64,000 bases of DNA from Pedobacter endophyticus (GTDB taxonomy: Bacteria > Bacteroidota > Bacteroidia > Sphingobacteriales > Sphingobacteriaceae), in the NCBI RefSeq assembly GCF_015679185.1, contig NZ_CP064939.1, positions 1,302,001 through 1,366,000 on the forward strand, given 5' to 3'. Numbering within the stretch: the first letter of the stretch is position 1; every line of letters begins with the position of its first letter. Below the pieces are notes generated by a model. The model did no database searches. It was not told the origin of the DNA and was given only the letters and a program-made list of their open reading frames with translations. Positions 9,123-15,806 of the stretch are shown in pieces. A program made the position numbers and the translations under genes.

Positions 9123-9587
9123 TTAAGCTCCGGCCATTCCGCCAGCAACTAAAAAGACCAATAAGAAATAGCTGGCAATGACAATAATGGTAACGATTCC
9201 CCAAAATTTGAACAGCGATTTTAAACTGGCTATTGATGTATTAAGGCTTTCCTGATCGCCAAAAAGCACGCCTTGCTTGCCGTTGTTAGAAATTTTTGAA
9301 AGTAATACACTTGGGTAAAAATAAAAGAGGCCAAGCAGTACGTACAGTATGGTAATCATTGTTGATCCGCCCTGCCCTAAGGCGCCCAGTTGCTTTGCTA
9401 ACCCAGGCGTACTTGACATTAACGACGGAATACTGAACGCAATCAAAATAAGCAATGCAGCAATTATGAAACCTATAATTGATAAAAATTTAGCCCATTT
9501 GGTAATATCATAAAGGTAGCTTCGCATTTCTTCAGTCACAATTAGCTTCACTTCAGCGGGTTCCTGCTGTTCAAATTCTTCGGTCAT
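9123..9587 (-). CDS. DUF5362-family inner-membrane protein
   Basis: 154 residues with an acidic cytosolic N-terminus and about three transmembrane segments (around 35-55, 75-98 and 132-152). A glycine-rich loop (LGALGQGGST) follows the first, and the segment LFGDQESLNTSIASLKSLFKFW precedes the last; the latter resembles the DUF5362 pattern of Bacteroidota membrane proteins. No function is known. It stands alone, read leftwards, with a T-free stem-loop downstream. Confidence 0.7.
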   Translation of the reverse strand: MTEEFEQQEPAEVKLIVTEEMRSYLYDITKWAKFLSIIGFIIAALLILIAFSIPSLMSSTPGLAKQLGALGQGGSTMITILYVLLGLFYFYPSVLLSKISNNGKQGVLFGDQESLNTSIASLKSLFKFWGIVTIIVIASYFLLVFLVAGGMAGA

Positions 9588-9683
9588 CTTTCTAATTTTC
9601 GATAAACTTAGATAAAATATCTATCTACCGCAAATCATCACCTTTAAATAAAGATTTTAAAAGCTTATCTTTGCCCGATTTTT

Positions 9684-9935
9684 AAGCGGAAAGCGGAAAG
9701 CGGAAAGCGGAAAGCGGAAAGCGGAAAGCGGAAAGCGGAAAGCGGAAAGACTAAAGCGGAAAGACTAAAGCAGAAAGCGGAAAGCGGAAAGACTAAAGCA
9801 GAAAAGCAAAAGCGGAAAGCAGAAAGGCGAAAGCGATTTGGCAACTGGCAACTGAGAACTGCAAATTGGCAACTGCAAACTTAATACTCTCGACTAAAGA
9901 CTATTGACTAAAGACTAAGGACTAAAGACTAAATA
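9684..9935. repeat. 250-bp heptamer array abutting the ychF start codon
   Basis: About nine perfect tandem copies of GCGGAAA start at 9685. They merge into GACTAAA/GCAGAAA mixtures, then CAACTGN words (about 9840-9880), then GACTAAA words that end two bases before the ychF ATG at 9937. Three different heptamer words are therefore concatenated in one array. Confidence 0.85.
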
Positions 9936-9936
9936 A

Positions 9937-11037
9937 ATGGCATTACAATGTGGTATTGTTGGCTTACCAAATGTGGGTAAATCGACACTTTTTAACTGTT
10001 TATCAAACGCGAAAGCACAAGCGGCAAATTTCCCTTTTTGCACCATTGAGCCTAACGTTGGGGTGATTACAGTTCCTGATGAGCGATTAACGAAACTCGC
10101 TGAGTTGGTGAAGCCAAACAAGGTTCAGCCAAACACGATTGAAATTGTGGATATTGCAGGTTTGGTGAAAGGTGCATCGAAAGGTGAAGGATTGGGCAAT
10201 CAGTTTTTAGGAAACATTCGTGCTACCAATGCCATTATCCATGTTTTGCGCTGTTTCGACGATGGAAACGTGATCCACGTCGATGGCTCTGTAGATCCAA
10301 TTCGCGATAGAGAAATTATTGATACTGAGCTACAGCTGAAAGATTTGGATACTGTTGACAAACGTATTCAAAAGGTTGAGAAAATGGCTAAAACGGGCAG
10401 CGATAAGGAAGCTAAACGCACTTACGAGATTTTAACCGTGGTTAAAGCGCACTTAGAAAGCGGAAAATCTATTCGTACTGCTTCCCTGTCTCAAGAAGAT
10501 TTCGATTTTATTGAAGATTTAGGTTTGTTAACGCAGAAACCTGTAATGTATGTTTGTAATGTTGATGAAGCTTCGGTTGTTACAGGAAACAAATACGTTG
10601 ATTTGGTTAAAGCGAATGTTGCTGACGAAAAGGCTGAGGTTTTGGTAATCTCTGCAAAAATTGAATCGGAAATTGCCGAGCTGGAAAGCTACGAAGAGCG
10701 TCAGGAGTTTTTAGCCGATTTAGGTTTAGATGAATCGGGCGTAAATAAATTGATTCGTGCAGCATATAAATTATTGAATCTCTATACTTACTTTACTGCG
10801 GGTGTACAAGAGGTTAGGGCCTGGACCATAACGAAAGGGTTTACAGCACCGCAAGCGGCTGGCGTAATTCACACCGACTTTGAAAAAGGGTTTATCCGTG
10901 CTGAGGTAATTAAATATAACGACTTTGTATCACTTGGCTCTGAAAATGCCTGTAAAGAAGCGGGGAAACTTGGTGTTGAGGGCAAAACTTACGTGGTTGA
11001 AGATGGCGATATTATGCACTTTAGGTTTAACGTGTAG
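9937..11037 (+). CDS. ychF: redox-regulated ATPase/GTPase YchF (OLA1 family)
   Basis: 366 residues, the normal family length. The G domain starts at once: G1 GLPNVGKST (8-16), switch region NFPFCTIEPN, G3 DIAG and G4 CNVDE. A helical insertion follows, and the C-terminus is a TGS domain (YTYFTAGVQEVRAWTITKG to DIMHFRFNV). YchF/OLA1 proteins prefer ATP over GTP and associate with ribosomes; they affect translation and oxidative-stress responses. The sequence directly before the start is heptamer repeat, so the native promoter is either upstream of the array or inside it. A strong terminator follows at 11113. Confidence 0.96.
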   Translation: MALQCGIVGLPNVGKSTLFNCLSNAKAQAANFPFCTIEPNVGVITVPDERLTKLAELVKPNKVQPNTIEIVDIAGLVKGASKGEGLGNQFLGNIRATNAIIHVLRCFDDGNVIHVDGSVDPIRDREIIDTELQLKDLDTVDKRIQKVEKMAKTGSDKEAKRTYEILTVVKAHLESGKSIRTASLSQEDFDFIEDLGLLTQKPVMYVCNVDEASVVTGNKYVDLVKANVADEKAEVLVISAKIESEIAELESYEERQEFLADLGLDESGVNKLIRAAYKLLNLYTYFTAGVQEVRAWTITKGFTAPQAAGVIHTDFEKGFIRAEVIKYNDFVSLGSENACKEAGKLGVEGKTYVVEDGDIMHFRFNV

Positions 11038-11039
11038 AA

Positions 11040-11082
11040 GGGCGTAAGGTATAAGGTTTAGGGTGTAAGGTTTAAGGTGAAT
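11040..11082. repeat. heptamer repeat, word GTNTAAG/GTTTAGG
   Basis: Words gtataag, gtttagg, gtgtaag and gtttaag repeat every 7 bp immediately after the ychF stop codon. Confidence 0.7.
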
Positions 11083-11112
11083 GTAGCCGATCTTAAAGCT
11101 CCTTAAAAAAGA

Positions 11113-11148
11113 AAACCTCGTAAGTTTTAAGACTTACGAGGTTTTTTT
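11113..11148. terminator. bidirectional intrinsic terminator between ychF and the collagen-like gene
   Basis: A perfect stem, AAACCTCGTAAGT (11113-11125) with ACTTACGAGGTTT (11132-11144), has a T-run on the plus side and, read in reverse, a T-rich tail too. It serves both convergent genes. Confidence 0.88.
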
Positions 11149-11156
11149 ATGCTTAA

Positions 11157-12167
11157 TTAATTTTTAAGGTTTAAATATTTAGCTACTGCGTTAGCATCTT
11201 TAATGTTGATGTTTTTGGTATTCATTTCGAGGACAATACCTGCTGGGATACAGACTACTTTGACGTCAAATTTAAAGTTCTTAAGCTTATCTCCCTTGGG
11301 ATCCTCTGTAGATTGGTTCCCAAAAATTATGGTTTTGTCGTTTTGAATCATACCATCTTCATCTTCACCGCCATAAATAGAAATATTATCACGTCTCCTA
11401 GTAGTTTGATCATAAGGCAAGTTTTCAACATCGATTTCCGTGGCCCAATAACTGTTAGAATTTCCACTTTGCTTAATACGTATAATGACTATTCCAGTAT
11501 TATAAGCGCTAAAATAATTTGGATGACTGATTTTGATTGTTTTGAAGCCCTCTAAATAATATTCGGTTGTATTGGGCGTGACATAAGTGTTTACCGTAGA
11601 ATCAACTAATTTAACACTATCAAAACTTTGATTGTTATACAAAAATGTGGTGATTGAATTATCAGCCTTTAAACTGATGGCATTACCCCAGCTTGTGCTC
11701 ATCTTTGGGCCATAAAAGGCTAGGTTAGCTGTATCGAAGTAAAAATCGCCCACGGCACCGATAGATAAGGCTGGCGCGGATGTTCCGCTTAGGATTTTTG
11801 AACCAGGTGCACCCGTTGCTCCTGTAGCACCTGTTGCACCAGTAGCTCCCGTTGCACCAGTAGCTCCTGTTGCACCCGTGGCCCCCGTTGCTCCGGTTGC
11901 CCCAGTACTGCCTTTTAAGCTAATTGGCGTTGGCCAGCTTGTGGCAGTTTTTGGTCCGTACAATTCGGCTGTACTTTTGTCGAGGTAATAATCGCCAGCT
12001 ACACCCAAGCTTGCTGCCGGAGCTCCTGTACCACTCAACATGGTACTGCCGTCTTTACCTTTGATTCCTTGTTCGCCTGCGGCACCGTCAGCACCGTCTT
12101 GTCCTTTTTTGCAAGCGCTGAAACTAAGCGCTGTTAATACAAATAAGAACGTTAAAATTTTTTTCAT
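11157..12167 (-). CDS. collagen-like (Gly-X-Y repeat) lipoprotein
   Basis: 336 residues. The signal peptide has a lipobox-like FSAC at about residue 19. Gly-X-Y triplets follow directly (GQDGADGAAGEQG), and a second block of about ten GAT triplets lies near residues 88-118. Two copies of a roughly 40-residue module flank that block: LSGTGAPAASLGVAGDYYLD...YGPK and LSGTSAPALSIGAVGDFYFD...YGPK. The C-terminal 170 residues form an unassigned beta-rich domain. Lipid anchoring plus a collagen-like stalk suggests a surface fibre. The GAT triplets are nearly identical at DNA level, so their number probably varies between strains. Confidence 0.85.
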   Translation of the reverse strand: MKKILTFLFVLTALSFSACKKGQDGADGAAGEQGIKGKDGSTMLSGTGAPAASLGVAGDYYLDKSTAELYGPKTATSWPTPISLKGSTGATGATGATGATGATGATGATGATGATGATGAPGSKILSGTSAPALSIGAVGDFYFDTANLAFYGPKMSTSWGNAISLKADNSITTFLYNNQSFDSVKLVDSTVNTYVTPNTTEYYLEGFKTIKISHPNYFSAYNTGIVIIRIKQSGNSNSYWATEIDVENLPYDQTTRRRDNISIYGGEDEDGMIQNDKTIIFGNQSTEDPKGDKLKNFKFDVKVVCIPAGIVLEMNTKNINIKDANAVAKYLNLKN

Positions 12168-12692
12168 AAAAGTTTAAAATTTAAATTAAATAACTAAGGA
12201 CTAAGTTAGACAATTAAATTTATTGCACAACTTTTAGGAATATCTATTTGAGCAATTGGTGGGCTTAGTGCCACAGCAGGCGCTTTTGGGCGCATACTTT
12301 TTTGCCACGGAAAAGGGGGAAAGCACGGAACTGCTTCGCCGAGGCGGCAGCAACGGTTTTGTCATGCTGAGTTTCAATTTTTTAATAAAAGAATCAATAT
12401 GAACGAAGTTTTTAAGCCGGTCGTCATCTAATAGCTAGCAGTACAAGCTACCATCGACAGCACCTGTTTTGTCATGCTGAGGAACGAAGCATCCGCAACC
12501 TACATCTCACCCTACTTGCCCACTTACTCCGCCAATTTTAAGGCAGTACATTATTGGCGTTTTGTTTTTCATCGCTTACGGATCCTTCGTTGCACTCAGG
12601 ATGACAGCATTAAGATTTTCATCGCAACTCCTTTGTTTTTCTAGAACTGACTTTGGGAATGACGGAAACTTAGCGAAGCCCGCTTGCAAAAC
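12168..12692. repeat. gene-free stretch with dispersed 'gtcatgctgag' repeats
   Basis: No gene is seen. It holds fragments of a dispersed repeat family: GTCATGCTGAG near 12362 and 12473, 'cgaagcatcc', 'ggatccttcgttgcactcaggatgaca' in part near 12580-12606, and AATCAATATGAACGA near 12392. The same words build the 177-bp array at 42.8 kb. Confidence 0.7.
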
Positions 12693-13307
12693 CTAAACTT
12701 CCAATCCAAAAGCCGCCAGCTGCGCTTTTGTATCTTCGTAAGTAGTGTGATGAATCCCTTTTAGGCCGAGGCCCTCTGCAACCTGAACAAACAACATCCT
12801 GTCGTCGATGTACAAGCTGGTTGCTACGTCGCTTTGCGAAATGTCTATTGCCACGTTGAATATATCGGCATCGGGCTTGCGGAAATGTACAAAGCTCGAG
12901 GAAACAAAAAAATCGACAAACTCATTAAGTTTAAAGGTCGAGATCCGGTATTGGTTAAGCTCCCTCCCCTCATTGCTTATTACGGCAACTTTAAGGTTAT
13001 ATTTCTTTTTCAAATCGCAAATCAAGGCAATCATATCAGGATAGGGCAACGACTTACTGAACATAAACTCCTTAAAATCATCGTAAGTAAATGTACGTTC
13101 TTCAAAAAAAACGATCCGTTCCAGATATTGATCCAACGTTAGCTTGCCAACTTCGTAGGTATCAAAAGTTAAATGGTGGCGTTCCTCCAAATCTACAGAG
13201 TCGAGGTTAAAAAGAACCGCGGCTTCTCCCCGTGCCTGTCGGTCCCAGCCATTGGTAAGTAAAACGCCCCCGATATCAGTAAAAAGTGTTGTTATTTTTT
13301 GTTGCAT
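12693..13307 (-). CDS. HAD-superfamily hydrolase
   Basis: 204 residues. HAD motif I is LFTDIGGVLL (about 8-17): the nucleophile Asp is followed by Gly instead of the second Asp, a variant common in 'DxGGV' HAD proteins. Motif II is VISNEGRE, and motif IV is SLYIDDR near the C-terminus. The helical cap lies between motifs I and II. Such enzymes are usually phosphatases or dehalogenases; the substrate is unknown. It ends 9 bp before the MgtE gene region begins on the same strand upstream and may be co-transcribed with it. Confidence 0.85.
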   Translation of the reverse strand: MQQKITTLFTDIGGVLLTNGWDRQARGEAAVLFNLDSVDLEERHHLTFDTYEVGKLTLDQYLERIVFFEERTFTYDDFKEFMFSKSLPYPDMIALICDLKKKYNLKVAVISNEGRELNQYRISTFKLNEFVDFFVSSSFVHFRKPDADIFNVAIDISQSDVATSLYIDDRMLFVQVAEGLGLKGIHHTTYEDTKAQLAAFGLEV

Positions 13308-13316
13308 GAGTATGAT

Positions 13317-14693
13317 TTATAGTAAAACGCCTTTTAAAAACAGGAGGGCAAAGCTGAAATAAATAATCAGTCCGGTAACGTCGACCAGTGTGGCTACAAA
13401 TGGAGCGGAAGAAGTAGCCGGGTCGGCGCCGAGTTTTTTGAGTAAAATTGGCAACATTGATCCGCTCAGCGAACCCCAAAGCACTACAAAAACCAGCGAA
13501 ACGCTAATTGTCGCGGCAATTAGCACCCAATGCTCGCCATATACATTTGGAGCGGCCCAGTGCCAAACGAAAATCCGCAAGAAGCCGATTAACCCCAAAC
13601 AGAACCCCAAAAGGAAGCCGGAGGTAATTTCGCGGTTCATTACACGCCACCAATCTTTAATGGTAACTTCGCCCAATGCCATGGCCTGTATAATTAGCGT
13701 TGATGCCTGCGAGCCGCTGTTACCGCCACAAGAAATAATTAAGGGAATAAATAAGGCCAATACGGTTGCTTTGTGAATTTGCCCCTCGAAAAAGCCCATT
13801 GCGGTTGCGGTAAGCATTTCGCCGAGCATTAAAATAGCAAGCCATCCGACTCGTTTTTTTACCAGGTTAAATATTGATGTATCTAAATAAGGCTCATCTA
13901 AAGCCTCGGTACCACCAATTTTGTGCATATCCTCGGTATATTCTTCGTTAGCGATCCAAAGGATATCATCAACAGTTACAATACCCAAAAGGATGTTACT
14001 TTCATCAACAACGGGCAAAGCCACGCGATTGTTCATACGAAAAATACTAATGGCATCTTCTTGCGGATCGTTTGCCTTTAGCGCAATGAAACGTTTATCG
14101 GTCAGCTCGCCAATAATTCCATCGGGATCGGCCAATAACACCTCACGAATCCGAATATCATCAAGCAGAACGCCGTCTTTATTGATGACATAAACTACAT
14201 CGATGGTTTCGGAGTTTTTGCCATAGCGACGAATGTGCGCCAAAACCCGACTTATCGTCCACTCTGGCTTAACAGCAATATAATCAGGCGTCATTAAACG
14301 ACCAATACTATCCTCTTCGTAACCTAAAAGAGCAAGCGATTCCTTGCGCTCTTCGGCAGGCAAAAGTGCGATCATTTTTGTAACCACATCGCCTTTCAGT
14401 TCGCTAAAGAGTGCGGTACGGTCATCGGGCGGCAAATCTTTTATGATTTGGTTCAGTTTATTGCCCGAAAGTTTTTTGATTATTCGCTCTTGCGTGGGGA
14501 AATCAAGAATCCTGAAAACGTTTACAGCCCTGTTTAAAGATATGGTTTCGATAAACTTGGCTGCATATTGTGGAAGTTCATCGATCAGCTCTTCTACATC
14601 AGAGATATTCAGTTCATCAAGATAACGCTTCAAGCCTTTATCATCCTCCTTATCAAGTAGTTCCTGAATTTCATCTACAACCAGTTCTTCCAT
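13317..14693 (-). CDS. mgtE: magnesium transporter MgtE
   Basis: 458 residues with the full MgtE architecture. An N-terminal helical superhelix (about 10-130; DELPQYAAKFIETI, LPAEERKESLALLGYEEDSIG) is followed by two CBS domains (about 135-255) and five transmembrane helices (about 285-457). The pore region includes PLIISCGGNSGSQASTL. MgtE channels import Mg2+ (and Co2+) and are gated by intracellular Mg2+ through the N and CBS domains. The HAD hydrolase follows 9 bp downstream on the same strand. Confidence 0.95.
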   Translation of the reverse strand: MEELVVDEIQELLDKEDDKGLKRYLDELNISDVEELIDELPQYAAKFIETISLNRAVNVFRILDFPTQERIIKKLSGNKLNQIIKDLPPDDRTALFSELKGDVVTKMIALLPAEERKESLALLGYEEDSIGRLMTPDYIAVKPEWTISRVLAHIRRYGKNSETIDVVYVINKDGVLLDDIRIREVLLADPDGIIGELTDKRFIALKANDPQEDAISIFRMNNRVALPVVDESNILLGIVTVDDILWIANEEYTEDMHKIGGTEALDEPYLDTSIFNLVKKRVGWLAILMLGEMLTATAMGFFEGQIHKATVLALFIPLIISCGGNSGSQASTLIIQAMALGEVTIKDWWRVMNREITSGFLLGFCLGLIGFLRIFVWHWAAPNVYGEHWVLIAATISVSLVFVVLWGSLSGSMLPILLKKLGADPATSSAPFVATLVDVTGLIIYFSFALLFLKGVLL

Positions 14694-14775
14694 AAATAAA
14701 TTCCTTAACGTTGTTACATGCCTAAACCTTTATTGCGGTTCGCAAAGGTGCATTTTTATTTTCGAAAAAGCCAAT

Positions 14776-14862
14776 TTGGGGAGTTGGGAGTGTTGAGTTG
14801 GGAGTTGGGAGTTTGGAGTCCGAAGTCCAGAGTCCAGAGTCCGCAGTCGAAGGTCTGAGGTT
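14776..14862. repeat. heptamer array, words GTTGGGA and GTCCAGA
   Basis: gttggga, gtgttga, gttggga, gttggga, gtttgga, gtccgaa, gtccaga, gtccaga, gtccgca, gtcgaag and gtctgag follow with strict 7-bp spacing. The word drifts from one end to the other. The reading frame that crosses it is low complexity and not taken as a gene. Confidence 0.85.
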
Positions 14863-14950
14863 TATTCTAAATAAATGAGTCGTCTTTGCGAACGAAGCGA
14901 AATGACGGTGCGTTGGGGTGAAGCAATCTTTTAGCGCAGTAAACATGAAA

Positions 14951-15223
14951 GGGTCTGTTCATTAAACTGTGTCAAAAAGAAAATTAATAACTTTAAACTA
15001 CCTCGTCGTAGCGTCTCCAATGCTATTAAGTTAAGGATAAAACGAAAAAATATTGTCATCCTGAGCATTTCGACTACGCTCAATACAGGCTCAGTCGAAG
15101 GACAGATATTTTTCGTTTTATCCTATAGAAAGGGTCTTCGACTGAGTTTATCTTGAGCGAAGTCGAAAGGCTCAGATCCGATAGTTATCGGATGACAATT
15201 GACACAGTTTAATGAACAGACCC
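14951..15223. mobile_element. 273-bp non-coding element with perfect 25-bp terminal inverted repeats (MITE-like)
   Basis: The left end (14951-14975, GGGTCTGTTCATTAAACTGT...) is repeated exactly in inverse at 15199-15223. Inside lies a second, imperfect inverted pair around GGATAAAACGAAAAA (about 15036) and TTTTTCGTTTTATCC (about 15108). The core is rich in 'gtcgaa', 'ctcagtcgaag' and 'ccgatagttatcgg' and is shared, inverted, with the element at 51376. No transposase is encoded and no target-site duplication is seen. The terminal sequence resembles insertion-sequence ends with 'aactgtgtca', but I cannot assign a family. Confidence 0.75.
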
Positions 15224-15234
15224 ACGCTCTTTTC

Positions 15235-15605
15235 TACCTCCGAGCTACCTTTTAATACCTCCGAGCTACCTTTTAGTACCTCCGAGCTACCTTTTAATAC
15301 CTACGAGCTACCTTTTTGTACCTCCGAGCTACCTTTTTGTACCTCCGAGCTACCTTTTAATACCTACGAGCTACCTTTTTGTACCTCCGAGCTACCTTTT
15401 AATACCTCCGAGCTACCTTTTTGTACCTCCGAGCTACTTTTTAGTACCTCTGAGCTACCTTTTTCTACCTCCGAGCTACCTTTTAGTACCTCAGAGCTAC
15501 CTTTTTGTACCTCCGAGCTACCTTTTAATACCTCCGAGCTACCTTTTTGTACCTCCGAGCTACCTTTTAATACCTCCGAGCTACCTTTTTGTACCTCCGA
15601 GCACC
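15235..15605. repeat. 21-bp tandem array, about 17.5 copies
   Basis: The unit is TACCTCCGAGCTACCTTTTNN. The two or three bases after TTTT vary between AAT, AGT and TGT; occasional changes are seen elsewhere (TACGAG, TCAGAG). Because 21 is a multiple of three, a frame stays open across it (repeating T-S-E-L-P-F-x). However, its ATG lies in the inverted repeat of the neighbouring element and no normal sequence follows, so I treat it as non-coding. Confidence 0.9.
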
Positions 15606-15625
15606 AAATTGGTGCTCGGAGGTAC
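15591..15625. repeat. 35-bp perfect palindrome ending the 21-bp array
   Basis: GTACCTCCGAGCACCAA, one central A, then the exact reverse complement. The left arm starts as the last array unit (ACCTCCGAGC), so the array ends in a hairpin. A degenerate 'ggaggcactttt' copy follows near 15640. Confidence 0.9.
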
Positions 15626-15750
15626 TTTTAAATGCCCGTGGAGGCACTTTTGCCCAAAGCGAAATAATTGAGTCCGTCAGCTATTCACCGTAAAAAGTCA
15701 ATGAAGCGGGTTATAAAACACACTTCAACGCCAACTAATTACCAACACCG

Positions 15751-15801
15751 TTCGCAAAAAGCCCTGAGAATTGTTATTTTTGAACCTCAAAAAAACAGGA
15801 G
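15751..15801 (+). promoter_or_regulatory. uvrD promoter and unusual Shine-Dalgarno site
   Basis: TTCG (15751-15754), a 20-bp spacer and TATTTTTG (15775-15782) fit the Bacteroidota -33/-7 promoter. AGGAG at 15797-15801 lies five bases before the TTG at 15807. Because the -7 box sits inside the longer open frame (open from 15771), the start must be downstream of it. Confidence 0.7.
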
Positions 15802-15806
15802 TCGAC

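Noticed and set aside
14722..14946. 74-codon minus-strand frame
   Set aside because: Its protein is the translation of the heptamer array (STADSGLWTSDSKLPTPNST), with no start signal or family.
15212..15631. 139-codon frame with T-S-E-L-P-F heptapeptides
   Set aside because: Its ATG lies in the terminal inverted repeat of a mobile element, and the rest is the 21-bp array and palindrome. The frame stays open only because the unit is a multiple of three.
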